A stretch of 64,000 nucleotides of DNA from Eubacterium ruminantium (lineage in GTDB: Bacteria > Bacillota > Clostridia > Lachnospirales > Lachnospiraceae). The translations under genes were made by a program, and so were the position numbers. Where the stretch lies: positions 185,338 through 249,337 of the forward strand of contig FNUU01000004.1 in NCBI GenBank assembly GCA_900108205.1, in the 5' to 3' direction. Of the stretch, positions 55,016-63,515 are shown in pieces. Position 1 is the stretch's first letter. Each line of letters begins with the position of its first letter. The notes under the pieces are model-generated. The model was given only the letters and a program-made list of their open reading frames with translations, did not search any database and was not told the origin of the DNA.

Positions 55016-57091
55016 TTATTGTTCCAAAAGATCCGTCATGGATCTCATACTGATCACTATCGTGGAACCATTATGAAGCAGTGCTGTCATAGTCGGCTGA
55101 AGGATACCGGTTGCACCAAGCAGTATCAGTCCTGCGTTGAAACCTACTATCTTCTGATAATTACCCTTCATTCTCTTCTTCAGTTCTGTTCCAAGCTGTC
55201 TGAGGATCACAAGGCTGTTTAGATTATCCTCGGATATCATAATATCAGCTACTTCCCGTGCTATCGCCGCTCCGCTGTTGATCGCGATACCTGCATCAGC
55301 TACCGAAAGAGCCGGTGAGTCATTAACACCGTCGCCTATCATTATGCAGGTTCTTCCCGCCGCATGCTCCTCTTCTATGAACGCAGCTTTATCCTCAGGC
55401 AGAACCTGGGCTTTCACTTCATCAACCTCAAGTTCTCTGGCAACACGTTTTGCAACTCTGCTGCTGTCGCCGGTAAGCATAACAACCTTAAGCCCAAGTG
55501 CCTGAAGCTTCTTCACAACTTCTTTCGCTTCCTTCTTTACAGGATCATCTATCATTATCGCAGCCTTAACCCTGCCGCCGATAGCCATATAAAGATGAGA
55601 ATACGCATCAGAGAGATTCTCAAACTTCTCCCTTTCTTCATCAGAGATCACACAACCTTCATCTTCAAATACAAAATGATAGCTTCCTATAACAACCTTC
55701 TCACCATCAATCGAGCTTGCAATTCCATGAGCCACGACATATTCAACCCTGGAATGCTTCTCCTCGTGGACAAGGCCTTTTTCTTCCGCTGCCTTAACAA
55801 CCGCATTTGCAACACTGTGAGGATAATGCTCCTCAAGGCAGGCTGCAAGTCTCAGCATCTCGTTTTTATCAGATCCGTCAAAAGTTATCAGATCCTTCAC
55901 CGTCGGACATGCATAGGTAAGTGTTCCTGTTTTATCAAATACAATAGTGTCCGCTTCGGCTATCTTCTCCAGGAACTTACCGCCCTTTACCGATATATGG
56001 TGCTGACTGGCTTCACGCATAGCCGACAGAACAGCGATCGGTATCGACAGCTTAAGCGCACAGCAGAAGTCAACCATAAGGATTGACGTTGCTCTTGTTG
56101 CATTTCTCGTGAGCAAATATGTTAATGCTGTTGCGCCAAATGTATATGGAACAAGCTTATCAGCCATCCGGAAGGCGTTCTCCTCCGCAGCCGACTTCAG
56201 CTTCTCCGACTCCTCGATCATACGGGCAATTCGGTCGTATTGTCCCGAACCGACATTTTTCTTAACTGTGATCCTGATCTCGCCCTCTTCCAGAACGGTC
56301 CCGGCATATACATAGCCACCGGGTTCCTTGTGAACCGGCAGGCTTTCACCTGTGATAGATGCCTGATTGATTTCAGCCACACCGTCTGCAACCAGACCAT
56401 CCAGCGGAATCATATTTCCGGTCCGGACAATTATAGTATCCTCCGGTCTGATCCGGTTTATATCCACCAGCTTTTCCTCACCATTTACGTCAACCTTCCA
56501 GACCTTATCAATATTCAGAGCCATGGCACTGGCAAGGTCGGCTACAGATTTTTTCCTTGTCCATTCATCCATCAGGTCTCCGACGCCGAGCAGGAATATA
56601 ACATTTCCGGCAGTGTCAGCGTCCCTTCTGAGCATAGAAACCGTGATACTTGATGCATCAAGAACCGACACAGTAAGTTTTCTTCGGGCAAGACTCCTGA
56701 GGCCCTCCAAAATATATGGCACAGCCTTAACTGCAGTTATTATATTTCTGATGGAAACCGGAAATACTGCTCTCGTCACAACTCTCCTTGCAACCAGATA
56801 AAACATCCTGTCCTGGTAGTTGTGAGTCAGTTCCCTTGCCGTATGATCCGGTACCGCAACTTCGGTATCCTTCAAGCTGAACTCCGAAAGCTCTTTTATC
56901 AATTCCTGACGTTTACCCGAATCATATATTATAGTCGCATCAGATGTTCTCTCTCTGACTTTGACATTACTTACATAAGGCAGTCCGAGAAGAAAATACT
57001 CAACCTTGTCTGCTTCACCGCAAGTCATATATTTCCGAAAGAGATGCACACGCATCCTGTTTTTTGATTCATGTAAAATCTTACATTTCAT
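55016..57091 (-). CDS. Heavy-metal-type P-type ATPase (P1B-like)
   Basis: A 691-residue cation pump. A small HMA-like or related domain sits at the N-terminus (about 1-75) but lacks a CxxC pair. TGES is in the actuator domain. The membrane metal site reads FCCALKLSIPIAV (near residue 341) where classic pumps have CPC. The phosphorylation site is FDKTGTLT (near 388) and the hinge GDGVNDSPAL (near 587). These support a transition-metal pump with an altered site. It is followed on the same strand by nothing close and preceded by a DUF6110-type gene 11 bases upstream. Confidence 0.93.
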   Translation of the reverse strand: MKCKILHESKNRMRVHLFRKYMTCGEADKVEYFLLGLPYVSNVKVRERTSDATIIYDSGKRQELIKELSEFSLKDTEVAVPDHTARELTHNYQDRMFYLVARRVVTRAVFPVSIRNIITAVKAVPYILEGLRSLARRKLTVSVLDASSITVSMLRRDADTAGNVIFLLGVGDLMDEWTRKKSVADLASAMALNIDKVWKVDVNGEEKLVDINRIRPEDTIIVRTGNMIPLDGLVADGVAEINQASITGESLPVHKEPGGYVYAGTVLEEGEIRITVKKNVGSGQYDRIARMIEESEKLKSAAEENAFRMADKLVPYTFGATALTYLLTRNATRATSILMVDFCCALKLSIPIAVLSAMREASQHHISVKGGKFLEKIAEADTIVFDKTGTLTYACPTVKDLITFDGSDKNEMLRLAACLEEHYPHSVANAVVKAAEEKGLVHEEKHSRVEYVVAHGIASSIDGEKVVIGSYHFVFEDEGCVISDEEREKFENLSDAYSHLYMAIGGRVKAAIMIDDPVKKEAKEVVKKLQALGLKVVMLTGDSSRVAKRVARELEVDEVKAQVLPEDKAAFIEEEHAAGRTCIMIGDGVNDSPALSVADAGIAINSGAAIAREVADIMISEDNLNSLVILRQLGTELKKRMKGNYQKIVGFNAGLILLGATGILQPTMTALLHNGSTIVISMRSMTDLLEQ

Positions 57092-57102
57092 AGATAAACA
57101 CC

Positions 57103-57474
57103 CTACTCGGTCACGATCTCAGGAGTATTTCCTTCCGTGTTTTCCGCTCTCCCTGCAGCCTCTTCCTCAGCTTCTGCTTCCAGCGCAGATATCCTCTCCT
57201 CAGCATCGGCGATAACTGCCTTCGCATCTTCGATCTCCTTAAGTCTGTCCTCTTCACGACGCTTTTCATTTATCTCCTGCGCATCAGCCTTGATATCTTC
57301 AAAATTCTCTCTGATATTTGTAACCGTCTCCATCACAGAATCCGCACATCTCATCACTGCCGCAGTCACATGTGTATAAGCCTTCTTCGCATCTCTGCTG
57401 CCAAGAATCTTCACACCTGCCGTACCAAACAGTGCTCCGCCAAGAAACATGCATAATTTTTTTACTTCAAACAT
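57103..57474 (-). CDS. DUF6110-type small membrane-anchored protein
   Basis: A 123-residue protein. One hydrophobic segment near the N-terminus (LCMFLGGALFGTAGVKIL) is followed by a long helical, Glu/Ala-rich coiled coil. It resembles the DUF6110 family, often next to metal P-type ATPases in Clostridia. It sits 11 bases before the ATPase gene, so it is likely an accessory or scaffold of the pump. RBS GGAGG. Confidence 0.75.
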   Translation of the reverse strand: MFEVKKLCMFLGGALFGTAGVKILGSRDAKKAYTHVTAAVMRCADSVMETVTNIRENFEDIKADAQEINEKRREEDRLKEIEDAKAVIADAEERISALEAEAEEEAAGRAENTEGNTPEIVTE

Positions 57475-57642
57475 AACCTTTCCTCCTGCTTTTTCTTTAT
57501 TTTATATTGAGAACGGCTCCGTAAATAAACACTTTGCAGTCGCCGATAACTCGCTTTTGTTAATTCTATAAGTTTGTTATATCATACTAATATTATGTAC
57601 CTCTAATATATGTTAGTTTATACTATTCCCAAAATAAAAATA

Positions 57643-57673
57643 ATACCACTTGACAGTATTTGTCAAGTGGTAT
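57643..57673 (-). terminator. Terminator after the MerR gene
   Basis: ATACCACTTGACA and TGTCAAGTGGTAT form a perfect 13-bp stem around GTATT. On the minus strand a T-rich tract follows. The flanking 57490-57640 region holds the promoter area of the DUF6110/ATPase pair, with TTAGAGGTA. Confidence 0.85.
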
Positions 57674-57716
57674 AAGTCTGTATTCATTTTAAATTACAGA
57701 TCAGTAATCCTGATAC

Positions 57717-58178
57717 TCATACATTATCTTCCATAATCATTTTTCTTGCTTTAGAATCATAATCGCCAAGATAATCCTCCCACACGGGAGCCTTTCCTTT
57801 GCATCCGGACTTTGCGAACTTTTCAATATCGCCGTAATAATCTATCTTTCTAAGCAGATGAGCATAAGATGCCATAAGTAGTCGAAACTGTTCTCTGACC
57901 TTTATTTCTCTGTCTTTAAGCAGTTCCATCATATTATCTATCGCCTCGTATCCGGTGTCCTCATATTTGAAAAATGCCACTATATCAGACATCGTCATTC
58001 CCGCACATTTAAAACACTTGATCGCATTAAGTCGATCTATATGCTCACGCTTATAGACGCGCTTACCTGAAGCATTACGCGATACTCCTTTTAATATCCC
58101 GATTTCTTCATAATATCTCAGCGTGGATGACGGAATCCCAAGATCTTTTGAAACATCCGAAATCGTATATTCATTCAT
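57717..58178 (-). CDS. MerR-family regulator (AdhR-like)
   Basis: A 153-residue activator. The winged helix reads YTISDVSKDLGIPSSTLRYYEEIGIL and continues with RVYKREHIDRLNAIKCFKCAGM. A coiled-coil dimerization helix follows (about 85-115). It lacks the cysteine cluster of metal-sensing MerR proteins and resembles aldehyde-responsive members. The ATG at 58178 follows GGGAGG; the GTG three codons earlier is too close. It is divergent from an aldo/keto reductase gene. Confidence 0.93.
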   Translation of the reverse strand: MNEYTISDVSKDLGIPSSTLRYYEEIGILKGVSRNASGKRVYKREHIDRLNAIKCFKCAGMTMSDIVAFFKYEDTGYEAIDNMMELLKDREIKVREQFRLLMASYAHLLRKIDYYGDIEKFAKSGCKGKAPVWEDYLGDYDSKARKMIMEDNV

Positions 58179-58214
58179 GTTCTTCACCTCCCTAAAAAAA
58201 TTTTAAAATACCTA

Positions 58215-58245
58215 TTGACTTAAAGTATGCTTTAACTTGTATGAT
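58215..58245 (+). promoter_or_regulatory. MerR-type promoter of the aldo/keto reductase gene
   Basis: TTGACT and TATGAT are separated by 19 bases instead of 17, with the dyad TTAAAG-TATG-CTTTAA in the spacer. The long spacer and central dyad are the mark of MerR-family activation. Confidence 0.9.
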
Positions 58246-58277
58246 TTGTAAAGAAGAAAAAATAAGGAGGTTGCTTT

Positions 58278-59267
58278 ATGTATATAGCAAAAGAATCAAG
58301 ATATGACCATATGATCTACAATCGCTGCGGCTTAAGCGGCTTGAAACTGCCGGCAGTATCCCTTGGTCTATGGCACAATTTCGGAAGCACATCTCAGTTT
58401 TCCAACATGAGAGAAATGTGCTTCACAGCCTTTGATAACGGTATTACACATTTTGATCTTGCCAACAATTACGGTCCGGAGCCTGGAAGTGCAGAAAGTA
58501 ATTTCGGTAAGATCCTTAAAGAAGATCTTAAGCCTTACAGAGACGAACTTATTATTTCTACCAAAGCCGGATATGATATGTGGCCGGGTCCTTATGGTGA
58601 CTTCGGAAGCCGAAAATACCTTTTAGCCAGTCTCGACCAGTCTCTCAAGCGTATGGGCGTGGACTATGTTGACATCTTCTACCATCACAGAATGGATCCG
58701 AATACTCCACTCGAGGAAACGATGGGAGCCCTTAAATCAGCTGTTGATAGCGGCAAGGCTCTCTATGTCGGAATATCCAATTACAATGGCCCTACACTCG
58801 AAAAAGCCACAGCCCTTCTTACCGAAATGAAGGTTCCTTTCATCATCAATCAGAATTGCTACAATATTTTTGACCGTACGGTTGAAAGAAACGGTCTTAA
58901 AGAAACTGCTCAACGTTTGGGCAAAGGTATCATCTGCTTTTCACCGCTTGCTCAGGGACTTCTGACTAACCGCTATCTGAATGGTATTCCGGCAGACAGC
59001 CGTGTAATGACAGACGGACGCTTCCTTAAGGCTGAACACGTTTCCGAAGATAAGCTCCGCCGTATCAAGGCTCTGAACGAAATTGCAGAAAGCAGAGGTC
59101 AGACTCTCGCGGAGATGTCAGTTTCATGGTTACTTCACGACGGAATCGTAACAAGTGTACTTGTCGGTGCTTCTAAACCTTCACAGATCCTTGACAATAT
59201 TGCCGCACTTAAGAATATAAGCTTCACTGACGAAGAACTCCGCCGTATAGATGAGATTGCTTTATAA
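58278..59267 (+). CDS. Aldo/keto reductase, L-glyceraldehyde-3-phosphate reductase-like
   Basis: A 329-residue NADPH-dependent reductase with the AKR barrel. The catalytic tyrosine is in DLANNYGPEPGSAE, the lysine in STKAGYDMWPGPYG and the histidine in IFYHHRMD. GPEPGSAE and the DMWPGPYG loop are typical of the YghZ/GprR subgroup that reduces aldehydes such as methylglyoxal. It is driven by the MerR-type promoter, which fits aldehyde detoxification. RBS AAGGAGG. Confidence 0.92.
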   Translation: MYIAKESRYDHMIYNRCGLSGLKLPAVSLGLWHNFGSTSQFSNMREMCFTAFDNGITHFDLANNYGPEPGSAESNFGKILKEDLKPYRDELIISTKAGYDMWPGPYGDFGSRKYLLASLDQSLKRMGVDYVDIFYHHRMDPNTPLEETMGALKSAVDSGKALYVGISNYNGPTLEKATALLTEMKVPFIINQNCYNIFDRTVERNGLKETAQRLGKGIICFSPLAQGLLTNRYLNGIPADSRVMTDGRFLKAEHVSEDKLRRIKALNEIAESRGQTLAEMSVSWLLHDGIVTSVLVGASKPSQILDNIAALKNISFTDEELRRIDEIAL

Positions 59268-59286
59268 ACCAATAACCAATAAAATT

Positions 59287-59324
59287 ATGAGCCTCAGTCC
59301 TGATCGGGCTGAAGCTCATTTTTT
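59287..59324 (+). terminator. Terminator after the aldo/keto reductase
   Basis: ATGAGC and TCAG pair with CTGA and GCTCAT across one mismatch, followed by TTTTTT. Confidence 0.8.
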
Positions 59325-59521
59325 GAAAAAGCCACCGGCAGCCATATATATGCAAATTCCGGTCGAACCGCACGACCTTTCCGATTTGAACTGCATGGTC
59401 ATTTAGTGTAATTCAAAAGCGGTATCAAGATGGCTGTAGAACGAGTTTCCGGTTAATAGTCGTATATCCTGAACAGAAAAACACCTGTCTCTATATGCAT
59501 TTATTCTTTGAGTATAAAAGT

Positions 59522-59623
59522 CTATGATTTTCCTGAACGTCTTGCTCCGGTTATCACTTTGATCAGGCCGTTTTGTCTTCTTTTAGCAAGCCGGTCTACA
59601 TATTTAGCTCTAGTGTATTCCAT
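59522..59623 (-). pseudogene. 5' fragment of a DUF4143-type AAA ATPase gene
   Basis: A 33-codon frame, MEYTRAKYVDRLAKRRQNGL then IKVITGARRSGKS, with RBS TTGGAG. It resembles the start of AAA/DUF4143 ATPases, including Walker A, and ends in a stop codon right after the P-loop. The rest of 59325-59766 holds no other recognisable gene. Confidence 0.6.
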
Positions 59624-59766
59624 AATAACTCCAAATTTGTAAAAGTCTTTGATAAATTTCGATTATATTTTACCACCAATTAAATTTATTCGCAATGTTA
59701 TACTCGAAATTTTTCAAAGACTTTAAAATATGTCTATTATAACGACTACCCTCAATAGCGTTCTCC

Positions 59767-60528
59767 CTATATATACTTCTCAATCCCACACTGCTCTACA
59801 ACCCTTTTCCCAAGAAGAGTAAGCGCCTGTCTAGGGCATTTGTTGATACAACGATAACACATGGTACACCGGTCACTTGAAACCGCTTTTTGATCCTTAA
59901 TAGAAATATTCTTCATCGGGCACAGTTTTTCACATAGTCCGCACCCGATACATTTGTCAGCATCAACCTTAAGTTTTGAGGAATATGCTCTGGTCTTATG
60001 ACCAAAATATGCTCTCTGCCCAAAGAAACCTGCCAGTCTGTACAACACACCTATACCTTCCTGTGTAGGATTACCGGCTTTCAGTCGCTTTACGGATTCT
60101 TTTATCTTCTGTTCTGCCTGTTTTACAAGTTCTTTATTCTTTTCAAGCGGACGTTTTAATGCCTTCTCGTCAGCTATACTATCAGGCATCTTTAGATGAA
60201 GTCCGCCTATTACGTTAGCACCGCAGCTTTGCAATAGTCTCCCGAGCGAGCCCGACCCATCACCGCTAAAAAGCCCCATCGTCGCAATTATAAAAACCTT
60301 CTTGCCTACCCACAGTTCTTTATGATCCGTAATATAATCCCGCATGATCTTCGGAACTGTACTAAACTGAACCGGATATGCAAATATGATAAAATCCACA
60401 TTTGCTACTGCAACTAATGCTTCTGTATCCTCTATAGAATATGCACTTGATTCGTTGTCATACTCTTTACAGAATAACTCCACTGCATATTTTGAATTGC
60501 CTGTTCCGCTAAAATATATACCTACCAT
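59767..60528 (-). CDS. EFR1-type flavodoxin-ferredoxin fusion protein
   Basis: A 253-residue protein. The N-terminal flavodoxin fold starts IYFSGTGNSKYAVELF. The C-terminal part has two [4Fe-4S] motifs, CIGCGLCEKLCP and CTMCYRCINKCP. This architecture is the EFR1 family of anaerobes. It probably transfers electrons between flavin and iron-sulfur partners. RBS AGAGG. It lies 66 bases after the GNAT gene on the same strand. Confidence 0.92.
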   Translation of the reverse strand: MVGIYFSGTGNSKYAVELFCKEYDNESSAYSIEDTEALVAVANVDFIIFAYPVQFSTVPKIMRDYITDHKELWVGKKVFIIATMGLFSGDGSGSLGRLLQSCGANVIGGLHLKMPDSIADEKALKRPLEKNKELVKQAEQKIKESVKRLKAGNPTQEGIGVLYRLAGFFGQRAYFGHKTRAYSSKLKVDADKCIGCGLCEKLCPMKNISIKDQKAVSSDRCTMCYRCINKCPRQALTLLGKRVVEQCGIEKYI

Positions 60529-60594
60529 TCTATTAACCTCTCGAATTCAAATATCTTCAGAGATAACCTACCATTGAAATCATCCGATAGCACC

Positions 60595-61077
60595 TTATAA
60601 TTCTTTAACCATATATCCGCACGTAAACGGAAAGAAATCAAATTTTTTAGTTCCGGTATGTACGGCTCCGTTCTGTTCATACCATTTCCTAAGCCGTATA
60701 TTTTCTTCAACAATTCCTATGTTTATGAGTTTGCATCCTTGATTTCCTGCAGTTTCATATGCATGCTCTAATAATCTCTTACCAAATCCGCTATGCCTAT
60801 ATTCAGGAAGGACTGCAAGATTATTGAGTTCACATTCATTATTATCCTGCATCAGCAAAGAGTAGTATCCACATATAACACCATTTTGTTCATATACAAA
60901 CATCAGACGTGGCTCATTATCCATTTGCCAATACAAACGCTCTTCTGTAGTTGCAAATGCCGTGAATCTTGGAGCGTTATCTATCGTAAATCCAAATTCT
61001 TCAGCTACAGTTTTGAAGCTCTTTCTTATAATATCTACACATACGGGAATATCGTCCCTTGTGACTTCTCTAATCAT
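60595..61077 (-). CDS. GNAT-family N-acetyltransferase
   Basis: A 160-residue acetyl-CoA-dependent acetyltransferase. The fold is recognised from VRDDIPVCVDIIRKSF-like start, the strand LNNLAVLPEYRHSGFGKRLL carrying the acetyl-CoA loop, and INIGIVEENIRLRKWYEQNG. The substrate is unknown. RBS GAGGA. Confidence 0.9.
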   Translation of the reverse strand: MIREVTRDDIPVCVDIIRKSFKTVAEEFGFTIDNAPRFTAFATTEERLYWQMDNEPRLMFVYEQNGVICGYYSLLMQDNNECELNNLAVLPEYRHSGFGKRLLEHAYETAGNQGCKLINIGIVEENIRLRKWYEQNGAVHTGTKKFDFFPFTCGYMVKEL

Positions 61078-61216
61078 TTTTCTTATTCCTCATCGTACGA
61101 TTAACTGAAATAAACTTTACTTACACTTCCAAAAGTAACACTTCTGTTATGTTTTTAATCCTGTAAAGTGCCATTTTTTTCTCCAATGTTTTTTAATTAG
61201 TATTATTTATTCCTTA

Positions 61217-62035
61217 TCAGAACTCTATTACAAGACCGACTCGCAGCTGTTCGAGTTTATCTCCCAGCTCTTCTTTCATAATACTGTATGCCCTATCCTT
61301 TGTACAGTGACCTGTACATACATAGTCTATGCCCGTATCAAGGATATTCCTCGACACTTTTCTGATCTCTCCCTCGGTCTTATTGAAAAGATGGAATCCG
61401 CCGACCAGTCCGTAAATATGCTTATCAGGAAAAGTTTTCTTCACTTCATTTATGATATTCACCGCTCCACCGTGTGAACAGCTATTGATAATCACAAGTC
61501 CTTTATCCGTCTCAAAAACCAGACTCTGTTCATGGGAGAAGTTATCCTGTTTCCAGCCTTCTTTTGTCTTTTGATACATCATCTCACGTTTTCCTATTTT
61601 CTCAAGGCCTTTTATCTTGTGAGGTATAAGATATACACCCTCGCAAAGTGTATAGTCGCCGGATACATATTCAAGCCTGTCCGCATAATTCTTTGTCATA
61701 TTCTTCGGAATTCCGATATATTTCCTGAATATTAATTTCTTCGCATAACAGTTCTCGGCTGTAGTTTCTCTAAGGTAAAACTTTGCCTTCTTGTTCTCCA
61801 TGAAAAATCTGGGTATGCCATTTGCATGATCGTAATGCGCATGACTCAAAACCCCGTAATCCACATCAGTGATCCTTTTTCCGAGTGCTTTCATATTCTC
61901 GACAAAAAGATCTGATGCGCCTGCATCTACCAGAATATTCCTTCCGTCATGCTCAACCAAAATGGATAATCCCCATTCTCCTTTTATACCATTATTCGGC
62001 GTATTATCTACTATTACCGTCATCTTATTATTCAT
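61217..62035 (-). CDS. MBL-fold metallo-hydrolase
   Basis: A 272-residue metallo-beta-lactamase-fold enzyme. The metal motif reads LSHAHYDHANG, and further ligands are in INSCSHGGAVN and CTGHCTKD. The general order is like the MptA/ribofuranosyl-aminobenzene phosphate synthase-like subgroup, whose substrates in bacteria are mostly unknown. It follows the membrane protein gene by 58 bases. Confidence 0.9.
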   Translation of the reverse strand: MNNKMTVIVDNTPNNGIKGEWGLSILVEHDGRNILVDAGASDLFVENMKALGKRITDVDYGVLSHAHYDHANGIPRFFMENKKAKFYLRETTAENCYAKKLIFRKYIGIPKNMTKNYADRLEYVSGDYTLCEGVYLIPHKIKGLEKIGKREMMYQKTKEGWKQDNFSHEQSLVFETDKGLVIINSCSHGGAVNIINEVKKTFPDKHIYGLVGGFHLFNKTEGEIRKVSRNILDTGIDYVCTGHCTKDRAYSIMKEELGDKLEQLRVGLVIEF

Positions 62036-62093
62036 TATCCCATATATCCTTCTTTCGTTTCAGTTTCTTCATATTCCTTTCCATAGAAAACTG

Positions 62094-62585
62094 TTAGACT
62101 ATTAATGACATTATTCCGGCCAGTATAGCCGCAATCACCGGATATCCAACAAGTGTAGTAGCCCATTTAATAGTAAGAGTTTTTCCGTATATATACGGTC
62201 TTAGGTCATCTGTTCCTTCTATGTTCCATGCCTTTGTTTTTCCAACCCAATACCAGTCGATGAACAAACGATCAAATAATCCTTCAATAACGAGAACGAT
62301 CGTCATCTGAATAAATCCTTCCCAAAAAGTTCTCGCACCATTTATTCCATAGACAGAGAGCAGGACAACAACGAGCATTAGCGGAATACTGACAAACTTA
62401 AAGTTACTGGCACTCTTCTTGATCTTTGCTTCGGTGGTCAGACCATTTTCTATACATCTGTCCCAGACCTCTCTCTCATAAAGACAAACCAGACCCACAG
62501 GACCATTGGCTATTCCAACCACACAGGCAACAAGTACTATAAAGCTTAACACAATACCTTCAAATAAAATCATAGGTATAATCAT
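62094..62585 (-). CDS. Predicted membrane protein, 163 aa
   Basis: Four to five hydrophobic segments (about 5-30, 67-85, 90-110 and 138-160) and the motif FDRLFIDWYWVGKTKAW. No named family is certain. It begins two bases after the TetR stop codon, so it is coregulated and probably the TetR target. RBS is GGAGG within the end of the TetR gene. Confidence 0.85.
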   Translation of the reverse strand: MIIPMILFEGIVLSFIVLVACVVGIANGPVGLVCLYEREVWDRCIENGLTTEAKIKKSASNFKFVSIPLMLVVVLLSVYGINGARTFWEGFIQMTIVLVIEGLFDRLFIDWYWVGKTKAWNIEGTDDLRPYIYGKTLTIKWATTLVGYPVIAAILAGIMSLIV

Positions 62586-62587
62586 TA

Positions 62588-63175
62588 TTATCGTCCCTCC
62601 TTTAAATATCTGTATAAGGCATCAAAGATCAGATCCACATTTGTCTGAAGCGATCCCTCGAATAATGTATCCCTGTTCTGATACATGGCATAAATTGATT
62701 TAATGAAATTAACAACTACGCCCGGTTCAGCATCCTTCCTGATTCCTCTGATCTTTGCAAACATGAATTCATATTTCTTAAGATCATTTGCTGTATTTAG
62801 ATATGCGCTGTCTGAAATATGCGACTTAAGCCATACCCAGTCATCCAGCTTTATTCGTAGAAGAAAATTATTTTCGGGTTTGAAGTTCTCGCGGAATACG
62901 CCCAAAAATTTTTTTAGAGCAATAGTACCATCCTTGGAGAAATGCGATGCCATTTCCTTTTCATATTTCACCTCAGTATCTCTGATCATCGCAACTACAT
63001 ATTCTTCCTTTGAAGCGAAGAAGTTGTAAAATGTACCGACTGCTACTCCGGTATTCTTCGCTATCATCGCAATAGTCATTTTCTTAATTCCGATTTCGGC
63101 ACTGAGTTGATAGCCCGAATCCAGAAGTCTTTGACGTATTTCCACACGCTCTTTCTCAGTAAAACCGCCAGCCAT
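62588..63175 (-). CDS. TetR/AcrR family regulator of the 61.2-63.2 kb operon
   Basis: A 195-residue repressor. Helix-turn-helix: LLDSGYQLSAEIGIKKMTIA, then MIAKNTGVAVGTFYNFFASKEE. It leads an operon with a membrane protein and an MBL hydrolase. A 53-bp inverted repeat covers its promoter. The ATG at 63175 (after GGGGTG) is preferred to a GTG nine bases earlier. Confidence 0.93.
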   Translation of the reverse strand: MAGGFTEKERVEIRQRLLDSGYQLSAEIGIKKMTIAMIAKNTGVAVGTFYNFFASKEEYVVAMIRDTEVKYEKEMASHFSKDGTIALKKFLGVFRENFKPENNFLLRIKLDDWVWLKSHISDSAYLNTANDLKKYEFMFAKIRGIRKDAEPGVVVNFIKSIYAMYQNRDTLFEGSLQTNVDLIFDALYRYLKEGR

Positions 63176-63230
63176 AATATACACCCCTTTCTTTTGAAAG
63201 CAATACTATATTTTTATCAAATCAATCACC

Positions 63231-63290
63231 GTGAACATTTACATTGAAATATTCATAATGAATATTAACATTTAAATATTCACAAGTCAA
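63231..63290 (-). promoter_or_regulatory. TetR promoter inside a 53-bp imperfect palindrome
   Basis: GTGAACATTTA at 63231 mirrors TAAATATTCAC at 63283 around the perfect core AATATTCAT-A-ATGAATATT (63248-63266). About 20 of 26 bases per arm match. Minus-strand TTGACT (63290-63285), 17 bases, TAATAT (63267-63262) lies over its right half. Confidence 0.8.
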
Positions 63291-63323
63291 GAATGAAAGC
63301 GGAAATGCTGTGTTATTTCAAAA

Positions 63324-63347
63324 AGAACCTGTCCGAAGACAGGTTCT
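63324..63347 (-). terminator. Terminator after the aminotransferase-type gene
   Basis: AGAACCTGTC and GACAGGTTCT form a perfect 10-bp stem with a CGAA loop, and TTTTT follows on the minus strand. It lies about 170 bases past the stop codon. Confidence 0.7.
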
Positions 63348-63515
63348 ACAACTTAAATATATTCCGGTATATCTTACCATCACATCATCCCGACACATTT
63401 GAAATAGTTTATAAATCCAAATACATAATAAATTGAATTTCATCTCTTGAGTCAGACTGTGAATAATATGCATACATATCTAGAGAGTCTTAATACGATT
63501 ATCCGATATAATGCA

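Noticed and set aside
55364..56086. 240-codon frame antisense to the P-type ATPase
   Set aside because: No RBS, and the opposite strand carries all conserved ATPase motifs.
59325..59420. tRNA-like or attachment-site sequence (GGTTCGACC-like word)
   Set aside because: No cloverleaf could be drawn around it, and no integrase gene is near.
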